In this document: piece by piece, positions 45,719 through 58,452 of the stretch
Numbering within the stretch: position 1 is the first letter of the stretch
How the letters are laid out: each line of letters opens with the position of its first letter
DNA from: Cristatella mucedo
Lineage: Eukaryota; Bryozoa; Phylactolaemata; Cristatellidae
DNA length: 64,000 bases
Assembly: GCA_009760855.2 (NCBI GenBank)
Contig: WPIO01000070.1
Location: forward strand, 1,916,501 to 1,980,500
Direction: 5' to 3'
Translations under genes and position numbers: made by a program
Notes under the pieces: generated by a model
Databases searched by the model: none
Told to the model about the DNA's origin: nothing
What the model saw: the letters and a program-made list of their open reading frames with translations, nothing else

Positions 45719-45835
45719 GGTATCCTTATCTAAGGCTGTGATGTCCTTATCTAATGCTGTGATATCCTTATATAATGCTGTGATATCCTTCTCTAAGGCT
45801 GTGATACCCTTATCCAATGCTGTGATAGCCTTCCC
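45719..45835 (-). repeat. 21-bp repeat encoding a heptad (TALDKDI)
   Basis: Five or more 21-bp units. On the minus strand they read as seven-residue repeats such as ITALDKDITALYKD, with hydrophobic residues spaced as in a coiled coil. Upstream on the same strand (about 45840-46060) are another open stretch (NLSPEDHLSFIAMLTNF) and splice-like signals (TTACTTTTTCAG, TTTGTTTTTACAG). The frames do not join simply. It could be exons of an unknown gene or a remnant. Confidence 0.4.
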
Positions 45836-46179
45836 TTAGCAGGCCCCATTTCTTGGTCAATGATACTCAGCGGAAAGTTGGTTAGCATGGCAATAAAGCT
45901 GAGATGGTCTTCTGGTGAAAGGTTGCGTCATAAGAGCTGAAAAAGTAATCAAAAAGTGCGTATTTAACATAGATATAAGCATACGATGACGACCGAGTGG
46001 AGCAGCTTGATATGAACACCTTACCCGTAGCAGAACTTGACAATGCTGTAAAAACAAACAATGCTGCATTAGCTGCTCGACCGGCGGAAGTTGCTACCTT
46101 GTATGCTGTCTCGTGAAACGGACAGAATGAGAGCCTGACGGTCCTGCAGATCGCCGATACACAGATATAACGAGCTCAG

Positions 46180-46660
46180 TTTGGCGCCAGCCTATATATC
46201 AAATCTACTACCCCACTAGGCCAAGCATCGTACCACCCGCTTTTCGGAATCTAACTATTTTCCCATACCTAGAACACATCTCCAATCCTTTGGTGACTGT
46301 GCCGTTAGTTGGTATGCTCCCAAAGCCTGGAACTCACTCCCAACTTGCAGCACGACATCTCCTGACTTGTCCTCATTAAAAAAAAATAAAGCATCTATTT
46401 ATCAAGGCATGTAGTGGGTCTCCGTGTTTGTCCTTTATGTGTTTATGTGTGCAGACACTGCGCATGCTGACCTAACCATATTTGCATGCTGACCCTGTGC
46501 ATGCCACCCGTAACCATGCTATTTATGTTGTTTATTGAGCATTCTACCATTAGCCATTCGATCATGCTTCCTTTGTAGTAAATGTAAAGTGCCTAGGAAT
46601 TGATTGAGTTCTCTGAGGGTGCTTTATTAAGTGCATTATTATTATTGTTATAATTACAAT
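46180..46660 (+). mobile_element. LINE-A 3' fragment
   Basis: CCAAGCATCGTACCACCCGC through the coding end, UTR, stem-loop (AAAGTGCCTAGGAATTGA) and (ATT)n. Confidence 0.82.
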
Positions 46661-47499
46661 TATTACACACACACAATTATCACACAGAGCCTGTAGTGAT
46701 CGAATCAGCAGAGCCTGCTCAGTTGTGAAGACAACGTCCTCTGCCTCAGACTCAGTTGTGCAGCGAAGAAGATTTTTTCAATAATCTACTCGCTTTTTAG
46801 CATCAAGGTTTTCATTTTCGCACTGGTACGAGAGTGGAAATGTAGTTTCCTGCTCGTATTTAACCGAAGAGTCAATACCATGGAATGGCTGCAGTATTAA
46901 GTTCAAGGACGATATGAGAACGAAAGAAACGTAGACAAAAGTAGGCTAAGCAACTGATGAGACCCCCTGCTAAAAGCTCAAGCAATACTTCAAAATACAA
47001 TATAATTCGCATTTAGCAGGGGAAATATTTCGGATTACTTCCTATTACTGCTCTGTAGTCGATTTCAAAATTCATCGATCCATTGAAAAGAGTTAGAATT
47101 GCAGTTCTTACTATTCGTGTTTCGTTCAAAAATAATCTGCTAGTATTTTGTTTCAAAATAACTTAGGGCTTCTATGCCGTCAGTACTGAAGCTTTCTTGC
47201 ATTTGGCTGATGGCTTCTGATCTAGAAATAATGTGGCATCTTTAAAACCTGTATCCTGCTAGACATGTCAGCGCAAAGCAACTAACTCTATCGTCCATAA
47301 GACTATTCTCGGCTATTCTTTGACCGCAGGCAACTCGGACTATTCTCGGATAACAGATTACTGCGACTTTGATGAGCCTCTTGCCGGTTCTAATTATACT
47401 ACTAGAGGCTAACAGTCCCGTTGAGCCACCGAATTTTTTGTTCCCAGCTGTCTGCCCGGGTTCGGTATTTGTATATATATTCTAAAGACATCCAGAGCT
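46661..47499. other. No gene recognised
   Basis: Unique AT-rich sequence. Confidence 0.4.
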
Positions 47500-47800
47500 A
47501 TTTCTTCATTAATGCTTTACGTGTTTAATCGTGCTGACACTGTGCGTGCTGCCTCTAACCACACTTGCATGCTGACTCGGTTCATGTCAACCGTAACCGT
47601 GATATTCTTGTTGTTTATTGAGCATGCTACCATTTTGTTGTTTATTGCTTATTGTTGTTTATTGTTGTTTATTGAGCATGCGCTACCACTAACCATTCCA
47701 TTGTTCTTCCTTCGCAGCAAATGTCAAGTGCCGAGAAAGAGATTGAGTTCTCTGAAGGCGATATATCAAATGCGTTTATTGTTACTATTATTATTATTAC
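47500..47800 (+). mobile_element. LINE-A 3' UTR fragment with local repeat
   Basis: It has the LINE-A UTR and stem-loop. A TTGTTTATTG unit is repeated around 47610-47680. Confidence 0.75.
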
Positions 47801-49359
47801 TAGGCGTTCGCTTAGCTCGTCTAGAGGAGAAGCCGGCCTTGCAGATGAAGCACGGTTATTTACTTTTGATGGCAACCTGGACATTATGGGCTACCTGGGT
47901 GCGAGATGTTAAGTTTAATTCTGTTTGCATAATGGTGTCGAGGCATATAAATAGGTGCAATGACATCGCAGCCACGTTGCTCCGCCTCAGCCAGACTCAC
48001 AACCTACGCCAGCCCAATGGGCTATCTTACTGTGAGCACAGCATTCCTGCTTTCTGCTGATTGGGCGGATTGCCTTCTGAATGACCTTGCTGCCACGTGA
48101 TCCGTCTGGGCTACCCTACTTTTTTGTTTAACGTTCGCGGCATTGAGCGTACGTGCTTCTCTCCTCTTTAATGCACAAGCGTGCTTTGTACGAGGTCGGA
48201 GTAGCTGGCAAAGACTATCCGCCGCGACGTCTACCTAATGCATCTTGTGCACTGTAGCACTACATAAAAGTAAGTTAATAAGATTGAACCGATTATAAAA
48301 TAGCATAGCAACTATACGAATGCAACAGGACCTCAATCAAAAGCTAGCTACGATCTACAAAACAATGTTTCCGGTGAAATGCAATCTTATCATCCGGGCT
48401 TCTCTCCCACAGCATCTGGCAGCCATAGCTCACCGACGCATCTGGCAGCCATCGGTGAGCCGGTGCTCGGCTGCTGCTAGCAAACGTTGAAGGCAGCAGC
48501 TTAATGAGATTCGCATGTGTAGAACAATATTTGAATAGTATTCATGTTTTAAAAATTAAAATAGCTCGAATAGCACTGGCAATCATTTTGCTGCACGGGC
48601 GCTTAGCAGTTTCCAAGTGGGGCCTGAAATTCCGACCGCCCAGGAAGGTTTCATATTTCGAGGCGGCCATTTACTCCGGACCACTATATTCCTCTGCTTA
48701 ATCGTCATTCATCTGGCATCGAAAAAGGTATTTTGATGCAAATCTACCAACACATTTTATAAACCAACAGCTAATATGTATACTAGTACGCTTGACCCTT
48801 TTAAAAAGACACATGTAAGTAGTTTTAGTACGAGGGCAGGGCGTAAGGTAGAACTAAACGCTGCACCTGCGATAGGGGCTCGATGATTTCTCGATGGCCG
48901 CGTGCATCTGAGTGAGGCGCCCGCAATTATATTAGGTGCCGCGTGATTTCGGGACTTTGGGATTGGAGAATGATCGAATAGTTAAAGTGATTTCCGGAGC
49001 AGCTGCTCAGCAGGTTCACAAAAACGTCCGTTAGTGCAAGCATGCCTTTAGTTTTTGCAGGGAGCTCATTAGGTTAGAGACTCCTGCTTTTAACCGACTC
49101 AATCGCGCCAGAGTGATCAAACATAATAGTGTAGATATATGGCGCACCTGGCATGCTTACGTAGAGCATCTCATGAAGATATGCATGGCATATCTTTCAT
49201 TTGTGATACGGAAATTATTTAGCCTGGATTTGGGTTCTTAAATGACTTATACCTCACTACAGTTACTTTGTTATCACCAGGAATAATATTGGCTTAGGTA
49301 GGGTCTATTTGTTAGGTCAACTTGATGTTACCTAAACTTTTGTGTGCTAATAATAAGCA
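47801..49359. other. No gene recognised
   Basis: Unique sequence. A short CATCTGGCAGCCAT duplication lies near 48412-48455. Confidence 0.4.
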
Positions 49360-49680
49360 CGTATTTCTGGAGCGCATATCACCATGCCCCGAAGTCTCTG
49401 ATGCTGCAGACTGGTTTAGGTCCTTTCTCAGTGGCATTTTACAGGGCATGCATACAGCGCATGCTAACTCTCCCAAGAGATATACAAATAGCCTCTAATG
49501 TAAAAGCTACCCCAAGCAGCTTTACCGGAGCCTTTCTTGCACTCGAATTTTTGCTCATTGTGCCATTTAGTTGTCAGGAACAAGTTAGGCTGTCATTTAT
49601 ATGCGGACGATACATTAATGTACTCCTGTTTTGATTGCATGTCCTTTACCAGATCCCCAAATAATCTCTTTCCTTTAAGT
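49360..49680 (+). mobile_element. LINE-A RT fragment, degraded
   Basis: GACTGGTTTAGGTCCTTTCT matches the LINE-A segment at 655-680. Further on, a block around LYADDTLMYSCFD carries the catalytic YADD. Frame breaks and a deletion are present. Confidence 0.65.
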
Positions 49681-50100
49681 GCATTACATTGCATTCACAC
49701 TTGTCGTGCCTCTTGAAATTTGCAAAGACGAAACCTATCCAGTTTCTGTGCCTGTGCAATGCTGTGCAATACAGCTTTCGCATGCTCCCCCCTCACCGGC
49801 TTAACATATGCTAATGTGATTAGTGAACGGCAGCAGCACCACGTGACACTTTGTTCTCACAGACCAGCAGTGACTCACCGTTGAATAACCTATTGACTTG
49901 AAAGCTCTTCAACTCACTTTGAGGTCTCTCTGTTCCCCTGTTGCATAAGCAAGTCAGACAGTGTGATCACATTGCATCTCCGGGAGACTATCCGTTCAAA
50001 ACTGGCCATTATACCTTGCATCATTGAGTGTGTCTAAGCTTTAGTTTTTACGTTTCGTCACGTGTTATTAAAGTCGGCCTCCTTTCTGTAACCTTTGCAG
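49681..50100. other. Region upstream of the TRIM-like gene
   Basis: It ends in a splice-acceptor-like TTTCTGTAACCTTTGCAG at 50100, so at least one 5' UTR exon probably lies further upstream. Confidence 0.45.
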
Positions 50101-50142
50101 CTGATCTGTCAAGCAAATTTTTGCGTTCTCAAGGTCAAGGCC

Positions 50143-53100
50143 ATGGCAAAAGAGCTTCCGACACATCATCGACTGACATCTTCAGACGACGACCTGCTAT
50201 CGTGCATTGTCTGCCGACAAATTGCAGAGCAGCCGCTGCTGCTTCGCTGCCTGCACAGCTGCTGCAGCTGCTGTGCTGACCGTGCTGCCACAGCAGAGGG
50301 CTTAAGAACCCTACTCTGTCCTGCTTGTGACGTAGTCAGTGACATCGGTATAAAAAAGCACCCCAACGGTTTCATCGCTGAGCTGGTGAAACGTTTCACA
50401 GCACAGAGAGATGCAGACAGGTGCAGCTTCTGCAGAGAGGATGGCGGCCCAGACGTGACAGCCGAAGTCTGGTGCATGCAATGCCAGAGATCACTGTGCT
50501 CAAGCTGCTTACCTGGCCATACGCGATTCAACAGGAGTCATGCAACCATCAGACTGGGACAGATGTCGAGCTGGAATGAAATGCTGCAAGCCTCAGCACA
50601 GCAGTGCCTTCAGCACTCAAAGCCACTGGATATGCTATGCTTCGAATGCAAGCAAGCCAAGTGTATCGACTGTGCTACTCAGTGCAAGGACTCGGGACAC
50701 TCAGCACTGCAGCGGCTAGAACGACCGAAAGCCAACACGTTCTTGAAGGACGCAAGAGAAAGCATAAAACGTCTTCTAGAGCGTGTGCATGGCAAGTCTA
50801 TGCAGCTTCTTCAGTCCATGGATTTGGTCAATGAGATCAAATCAGCTCGTTCCATTCATGAGGACGAGCTGAGGACAAGAAGGAAGAATTCTGTGGACGC
50901 TTTGAAAAAAGCCTTCAATAATTCTGAAAAGAAGCTCAAGGACTGCTACAAACAGCTTGAGGAGAGTGCTGCCGCCTTGCAAAGTCTGGCCGTGGAGCTG
51001 CACCAGTCGATGCAGTATGCATCAAAATACGTCAGCAGCATCGCAGACGTGGGGGCCGACTCAGAGTTTTTGGACAAACAGACGACCTTTCTGTCACGTC
51101 TCGAAGTGCTTGACATACAGCTTGATTGCTTCAAAGAGATACCGATTGCTGAAAAGCATGTGACATTGAATGGATCTCTGCCCAAGGACTTAAACGAAAT
51201 AGTTGCCTCGTGGATGGGAACTCCGATGTTTACAGCAGGTAACTGCCTGTGAAACATTGCGGTCCATGTGCGGCCTTGCTCAAGTCACTGGCATGCAAAT
51301 CCTGCCAACGCTCAGCTGTTACAGCCCTTCAAATATTTTTTCTTGTAGACCACCTTCGCCCAATCCTTGCCCAAGTTATTGCTTGTAAAGATTATGCTAG
51401 AGGTTGTGAAGCTGCAGGTGAGTTTAAAATTCCTTGACACCACTTGCCAGCCCAAAACATTCTAGTGCAAAACCTCTAGTATTCAGGCTTTGCGGCTCTG
51501 AGTATTGCTTTCAGGAATGAGCTGAATTAATTACAATCGTACTTCAATCAACTTAGCTTAGTTTCATTGCGTTTGCTTGCAAGCTTACTCGATGTAGTAT
51601 CGGGATCAAAGCTGCACAGCAATACACTGTAGATAAATATACTGCAATATATTGGCTACAACATATTGCGCTGGATTCGTGTGACAAAACTAATATACTG
51701 TACAGGATTGGTTGACAATATCAATATATTTGAAAATATATTGTAATATACTAAGGTATTATTATAAACCTATTCGTTTGTGTCAGGTGATACATAATAC
51801 ATAAATATACATAAATTGACTTTCACATTTGAAAAGATCCAATTAAAATCATATCCGGACATATATCCGTACAAATAATTTTTAATAAATCATAATTCTT
51901 CAAGTGCACCATCTTGTACAATCTTGGTGCGCCATTTTTCGTGTCAGAGTTTACCAATTTTGATGTTTTTTCTCAATCAAAAAAAGTTACTGTGGAATTT
52001 GGCTCTGGTCACCTTAATATCGAATAAAATGATTATAATAATAATAATATTGCACTTGATAAAGCGCCCTCAGAGAACTTAATCTCTTTCTAGGCGCTTT
52101 ACATTTGCTGTAAAGTGAAGTGCAATTGAATGGTAAGTAAAATCATGCTTGAAAAACAAACAAAATGAATAATATGGTTAGGAGTGACATGCACAGGGTC
52201 AGCATGCAAATGTGGTTAGTGGCAGCATGCACAGTGTCAGCACGCATAAGCACATCAAGGACGAATCACATGGACCCACTAAATGCTGTCCTAAATAGGT
52301 GTGTTTTTAAGTTTTTTTTAAATGTGGTCAGGTCAGGGGATGTTCTGACGCAGGTCGGAAGGGAGTTCCAGGCTTTGGGAGCATACGAGCTGAATGCACG
52401 GTCTCCAAAGGCTTTAAGGTTTGTACGAGGTATTTCCAGACTGTTGGATTCCGAAAAGCAGGTGGTACTATGCTTGGCCTGATGGGGTAGTATATCTGAA
52501 AGATAGGTTGGAGCCATAGAATGAAGAGACCTAAAAGTGAACGACAAAACTTTGAAGTCAATCCGTTGCCTCACTGGTAGCCAGTGCAGGTCGGCGAGAA
52601 GTGGAGTAATGTGGCGACTGCGACGCTCACGGCAGACAAGTCTAGCTGCCGAGTTTTGCACCAGCTGCAATCGCCTGATCGCACATGCTGGTAGGCCAGT
52701 AAGCAGTGAGTTGCAGAAGTCGAGACGGGATGTCACGAATGCATGGACCAAGATCCAATATCCAAGACCATGATTCTGAAACAGTTGATGACAACGAAGA
52801 AGAATACAAAGAGGATTAGTAAAATCACAGACAATAAATTGCAAAATGTGATGTGTAAGATGTGCAGCATATTGGCATTGGTGGCATAGAATATTGCAAT
52901 ATATTGTATTTTTGGAACTGAATACGGCAATCAATTTAATGTTGAATATCAGCGCATTGAATGCAATAACAATATTATTGTGTGCAGCCTTGATCGGGAT
53001 CGAGTGTCTTGTATTCTGGCCTCGGGGTGGGGGTGGAGTCGAGGAAATGTCCCAGGGATTGGGAGTTATACCACCACCCATAAGATTTAGCTCTTCTAAT

Positions 53101-56100
53101 AGCAAATTATTCAATATTTCTCAAATACCAATAGAACGAACGGCATGCGAATCGGCGCAGACAAAACAATGGTAACAAAAGCTATCTGTTGATGTAACCA
53201 CAGCTGTCCTGTTGACCTTTTGATGGCCTGTACAACCAAGGACACGCCGTTCACAGGTGCTTGACAAAATAGGCTTATTTTTTGCTAAAAATAAACAGAT
53301 TCAATAGCATGCGCCGCAGATCTCAGCCAATGCCCTCAAAAGATTCCGGACGCTTTTGTTCTTGAAGACGCCATGTCCAAAAAGGCAATAAAAAAAACTT
53401 ATTTGACATGTCAGCTGTGCAGGCATCTACAAAAGTTAAGTTCAGGTACAGTACAGACATGTGCAGCTAAACTTATGACACCGACAACTAAGATGAGCAT
53501 GGAGTCCTTTAGAAATCGTTGACGGCAGTTTATATTCTGAATTTTACATCGCTGTGATGGAAGTCAGCCTTTTTTGTAGAATTCACCAGGTACCAAAGAA
53601 AAGTGCTGGGGAACGCACTCTTTAAGACAATTAATGATTTAACGCACGTCAACTATGAACCGAAAGCCAGAGTCACTTGGTTTATCGACATTTAACTTCG
53701 AAGCACGTACCAAGGAGTGTATACCTCAAGTTTCACGTTGATTGGATTATTATATTCTATCTGTGACATTTGCACGACATCTCGGCATCATCAAGACAGT
53801 ACGTAATGAAAGATAAAGAAGCCAACTTGTCATCAAAATAGTATATCTACTAATGTCTCATACATAGGAGAGGTGTCTGGAATGCTGGAGACTCATTAAA
53901 AACCACCGATTCTCAATTTCAATTCGATCAGATTGCTATTATCGGAGGTATGACTTCTGCAAGATGCGACGGCTATTGAAAACCGAGGACGTGCTGGGTT
54001 GGTGGTTAGGATTTACAAAAGTTAGACGACAACTCTGCCACTGCGATGCACCACATCAAATATGGTTAGCAGCAGTGCCAGTGCGGATTACCAAAAAAAG
54101 GACGAGTCACATGGAGTCTCTAGCTCCAGAGATAAATAGATGCATTCATAGCTTCTCCTTCAGTGTAGAGTCAGGAGATGACATGACGGCAGTCGGGAGT
54201 GATTTCTGGCCCTTAAGAGCATAAGAACTAAGGGATGGTCTTCCAAGAGATTCGAGATTCGTACGAGGTGTCACTAAATAATTTTATTCAGAAAAGCAGG
54301 TGGATGAGATACCTATCTTGGTAGGGAAGTATGTCTGATATTTAGGTTGGAACCGAAGAATGAAAGGAGCTAAATTATAGAGACTAGCATCGAAGTTTTG
54401 TCTTTGCTGATCGGCGAGTAGCCATTTAGATAGTGCGACGTTGGGGTCCGATGTATTGGACGTTGCTGCAGTTATTTTCAAGGCCTGCCGGAGGTCAGTG
54501 CAGCCACGCACTGGCCCAGTGTACTGCTGGCACTGCAGCTGCCACTGCTGCTGCCGCTGCTGCTGATTGAGTTGTCTCCTCACTCTCCTCACCGCGCATG
54601 CTGCTGCCGCTGCTGCTGATTGAGTTGTCTCCACTATCCTCTCCACTCGTGCTGCTGCAGTTGTTGCAGCAGCTCCTGTCGAGCAGCTGCAGAGCATGTC
54701 ACTGCCCAGTGATATGGCGATCGACCCTGCAAAAGCCGATGATACAAATGACCAGCAGCATCTACTTGCTGCAGGAGGTATGCACAGGGCTGTGTCGAAT
54801 CGTGTTCATCGCTGAGTGCATGATTTCACACGTGCACTGTCACGTCACTGTGAGATGTCAGGTCACTGAGAGATGTGGTGGCACCGGCACATGTCACTGA
54901 TGCGTTAAAGCCTAACGGCACTAACAAGCCACGTGCTGGGAGCAGTAGGATTTCAGCTGCTCGATGGTGTCGTGCTTTGATCGTGTGTAAGCAGATAGTA
55001 GGAGGCACACTCTCGTGTCCCGACTGAGGTGGATTGTTTGTCCACCACCTATGGGCTCTTTGTATTACCTAATTCGCTGGCGATACTGAAAAGAAGCATC
55101 CACTTCTTCCTTGCCTGGAACGAACGTGACATTATCAGGGCCGTCTGTCTGGTTGCCTGTGCTAAGAATTAGCTGCTTTTGAAGAATCAGCATGCCTTCT
55201 ATATAGGATAGAAATAGGTGGTGCAATGTGATGCAAACATGGCTTCCTAGCCTACGTTCTCTCTCTGTATGCATAGAAAATCGTTCAATGGAGGTTGGGT
55301 AGATAGGAATGCATTTTTTACGTATCTTGTCACAGTTCTGTTTGGGTAACAAAGTAGCATGTCGATATTAAAGATAGTGTCTTTAAGCAGACACATGTGC
55401 ACAAACACACGCTTGCACACACACAAACACATACCCCCCACACACACAACAATGGACACACTTTCAATGTCCATCACAGGAAATATCAGTTTTGCAATGC
55501 AATGTGGACCCAACTGTCCACTGACCTAATAGTGAGCCAAGCCAAGCTGGTGAGTCCGGCGGCGGCCTACTTTCGCGCACGGGCTCCATACCTGGACGGC
55601 CTGGATCTGCCGATGCTCCAACCTTTGCCCCTTGTCCTTTCCATTGCTTGACCTTGTCATAAGTGAGGTCTTCGCTGAACGTCGGCGGCCCGAAGCTCCT
55701 GGGCATATTCTCCTTCATCTCTTCCGGTTCCTTCTATTTTTCGACATGGCATTTAAGTTTCAGCTCAGTACAACACCGAGTTTCTGCCTCTGCAGGTCGT
55801 TTTTTTCTTTGATGCATTTGATAAGTATGCTCGTATTCTACTTACTTTGCTCCTTTCGTTTCTAATTCATTGCTGTGAATGCTTGCCGGTCCAAAATGGC
55901 GACACTGTCACCGGTTGGCATGGACAAGCTGTAGGTGAGAACCAACCACGGCTCACTAACAGGCAAGAATGCAATCAAGTACTAACAATTGCAATGAGGA
56001 CTAGTGGTTCATGATTCGGTGCATGTGAGTAGCCAGAGGTTGTACAAAAAAGTAGCGCCGAGTATTCTCGTGTTTGCTGCTTTTGCATACTAGCCTTAGC

Positions 56101-58452
56101 ATTGTACTTGTTTACCGATGCATGCACGTCTAATAAAGTTACCATGCAAATAATTAATCTTTGGTTATAATAATAATAATAATATTGCACTTGATAAAGC
56201 GCCCTCAGAGAAGTCAATCTCTTTCTAGGCGCTTTACATTTGCTGCAAAAGCAAACGCAATTGAAAGGTGAGTAATATCATGCTTGATAAACAACATGAA
56301 TAACATTGTTAGGGGTGACATGCACAGGGTCAGCATGCAAATTAGTAAAAAAAATCAAAGCATGCATTATTGATTCTCTTGCAGTGACTTTATAGTGTGT
56401 TGATGGAGATTATAGTCACCAAGGTTGCTATACAAATTATGTGAAATTCTTATTTATGAAACGTGTTAGGAATAAAGAGGTGTAGTAATTCTATTTGTCA
56501 GGTCGTATGTAGAAAAAGGTTTACCAATGCGTTGGTAGGTAAAGAAAAGGGAACCAATTAGCAAACACCGAACAAGTCTTAACCGTGGTAAGTTTGACTT
56601 TGTACTTGCTATGAAGAACTACAGTTATTTCCTTTCGCTTATAGCAAGGATAAAAGGATTACATAGGCGTTAGACGTTCAAAAGGGAAACGGTAACATGT
56701 AAGCACAGATCGGCCGAGCCCTGTTAAAATTGATTCTGAAAGAATGAGATTGACAGCTTGAGCTCAAGAACATTCTCGGTAGATTTGGCTTTATGTTACG
56801 ATACTCTACAGACTGAGCTTATGTGTTTATCATCCAGCAGCATTGGACATGTAGTTTCTGGAGTTACAGTGAGTGCTTGCATGCTGGAGCTGAATCAAAT
56901 TGTACTGCTTGAATCAAACTGTGGTTCTTGGACCCAGCTTTACCGATCAGCAGATTGATGAAGGTTTAAACTATGCAATCAACGTGGCTCGTTTCCACTG
57001 GAAGTCAGTTACATGGAAACTTTTCTAGTTCTCATATGAATTATTTATTAAAGGGAGTGAATCTGCTCAGCTGCAGCTACAGTCCTGGAAGTATTTGCTA
57101 GGTAACCCGTGAAAAAGTCAATTTGCGTGTGGTCTTCATAAGGAAAATGAGCATGAAACAGTTAATTTGAAAATACGGACTCACATACATAAGCTGGTAT
57201 GGGATTGGACATGAGCCGTAAATGACACACAATTAAGAAATTTGCAAAATGACTAGAACTCACACGGCAACTGATATGCAAAAAGCCTGCAGTTTATTTG
57301 CAATGGAAATAAGCTTCATTTTCATAAGCATGTTTACTTTTGATTATCAACAGATATGGGATTGATAAATTGTGGTCTAGCATGAAGAGTATGGCAGCAG
57401 AATCTTGCTTGCAACCCGATAGCAAATGCAAAGCGAATGTACACATTGGAAATATACATGTTTTCTATCGAGAAATCCGACAATCTACGTGCAGCACATT
57501 TTTGCTGCCTTTGCTCATCAATCCGCTGTCCGTTGTAGCAGAGGAGCAACCAGTGCTGCACTTCGGCTCTGCATCCAGCAGCTTTCAGGTGCCTGTCGGT
57601 TGTTCCGACCTGTGTGTGACGTCAGAAGGGCATCTGCTGGTGGCTGCATGGGAGCATGGCCTGAAGGAGTACAGTGAGAGTGGCACGAAGCTGAGCGAAT
57701 GGAAACCTGCGAGGCAGAACGACGGAAACAATGACGAGGTCATTGCAGTGAGGTCCCTGCAGGACGGCCGAGCTGTTGTGGTCGTGCGCAACTCGGGCCT
57801 CGTCCTGCTGCTCAGACGCAGCTCTGTGGCTGTAGCCACAGGAGACTGGTTAGAAGAAAGACGTGTAGCTGTGCTCCAGTCATCTCCCGGGAAGGTTTCA
57901 GTGCTCGGTGACCTGCTTGCCGTGACTGAAAGTAGACAGGAGCATGGTGCAGGGCAGCAGCAGCAGCAGCTGCTGCAGCTGCTGCAGCTGAGCACGGGAC
58001 AGCTGCTCCACAGCAGTGAGTACGAGTATGGCATCCGCAGTTTGGCTGTCACTGATAGTGCTCTGGTCACTGCCAGCTCAAGCAGCGTACAGATGGACGG
58101 TGGTAGAAAGCTGTTCGTGTTAGACAGCTGCAGCCACCGAGGTGAGCGACAGTGGAGACACGAGCTGAGCGGCAAGATGGAAGCGTGGGGCGTCTGCGCT
58201 GCAGGCAGCCTGCTCTACGTGGCTTTGCGAGGGCATCGAGGCATGAGGACCAACGACTGCGTGAGAGCCCTCAGTGCAAACAGTGGGCAGCTGCTGCAGC
58301 AAGTCATCTCCTGCAGCAGCCACGGACTGAAACATCCTTTGTGCCTGTCACTCGGCCGAGGACAGAGGACGGTGCTAGCAGTGCTGAGCAGAGAGGCAGC
58401 AAGCAGTGAGTGGAATGTGACCGTGTACCCTACAGCAGCAGGTAGCAGCTGA
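50143..58452 (+). CDS. TRIM-like RING/B-box/coiled-coil protein (four exons)
   Basis: Exons 50143-51238, 51349-51417, 54670-54777 (probable) and 57539-58452. Every junction is phase 1, giving 728 aa. The ATG has a strong context (GGCCATGG). Residues 21-62 form a C3HC4 RING (C21-x2-C24-x11-C36-x-H38-x2-C41-x2-C44-x14-C59-x2-C62), typical of E3 ubiquitin ligases. Two B-box-like zinc sites follow: residues 94-133 (C94, C97, C111, C114, C119, C122, H126, H133) and a B-box2 at 155-186 (C155, H158, C166, C169, C174, C177, C181, H186). A coiled coil spans about 190-335. The last exon has several short beta-strand-like repeats (for example [20 protein letters not shown]) that suggest an NHL/WD-like propeller. 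Family members ubiquitinate proteins in the cytoplasm or nucleus. The substrate here is unknown. No close orthologue is recognised. Confidence 0.82.
51349..51417 (+). CDS. Exon 2 of the TRIM-like gene
   Basis: A 69-bp exon between TTTTTTCTTGTAG and a perfect CAG/GTGAGT donor. It adds 23 codons ([20 protein letters not shown]) without changing frame. The preceding intron is only 110 bp. If it were retained, translation would stop at 51252. Confidence 0.75.
51500..52037. other. TRIM-like intron, AT-rich
   Basis: It contains several ATATTG/CAATAT-type short repeats (51640-51760). No gene. Confidence 0.5.
52038..52772 (-). mobile_element. LINE-A 3' half in a TRIM-like intron, antisense
   Basis: Of all copies here this one has the longest open C-terminal frame: [36 protein letters not shown], and the ending [18 protein letters not shown]. 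The tail hairpin and (ATA)n lie at 52038-52100. It is 5'-truncated near 52772. Confidence 0.9.
52773..54059. other. TRIM-like intron, no feature
   Basis: Unique sequence with a few ATATTG scraps. No exon found. Confidence 0.4.
54060..54380 (-). mobile_element. LINE-A 3' fragment, antisense, strongly diverged
   Basis: The order of elements (AAATATGGTTAGCAGCAG, GACGAGTCACATGGAGTC, GTAGAGTCAGGAGATGAC) matches the reversed LINE-A end, but with many changes. It is older than the other copies. Confidence 0.6.
54547..54632. repeat. 34-bp direct repeat before exon 3
   Basis: TGCTGCTGCCGCTGCTGCTG followed by ATTGAGTTGTCTCC occurs at 54547-54580 and again at 54599-54632, 52 bp apart. It extends the region just upstream of the exon 3 acceptor. 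Confidence 0.85.
54670..54777 (+). CDS. Probable exon 3 of the TRIM-like gene
   Basis: It lies between CTGCTGCAGTTGTTGCAG and the donor GAG/GTATGC. It is 108 bp, phase 1 at both ends, and adds 36 residues including [20 protein letters not shown]. Because it is symmetric it could be skipped without a frame change, giving a 692-aa form. Confidence 0.55.
54778..56167. other. TRIM-like intron 3, first part
   Basis: A (CA)-rich stretch lies at 55395-55450. No exon is supported. Confidence 0.4.
56168..56345 (-). mobile_element. LINE-A 3' tail, antisense, in intron
   Basis: (AAT)n, stem-loop (AAGCGCCCTCAGAGAAGTCA) and UTR down to CATGCACAGGGTCAGCATGC. Confidence 0.85.
56346..57538. other. TRIM-like intron 3, last part
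   Basis: It ends in GCTGTCCGTTGTAG, the acceptor of exon 4. The frame of exon 4 happens to stay open back to 57340, but that stretch lacks coding character. Confidence 0.5.

Noticed and set aside
54598-54900. 100-codon leucine-rich frame
   Set aside because: It is an out-of-frame reading of exon 3 and the CTG-rich repeat upstream.
57340-57538. Start of the last TRIM-like coding region at 57340
   Set aside because: The stretch lacks coding character. An acceptor at 57538 joins in phase with the preceding exons.
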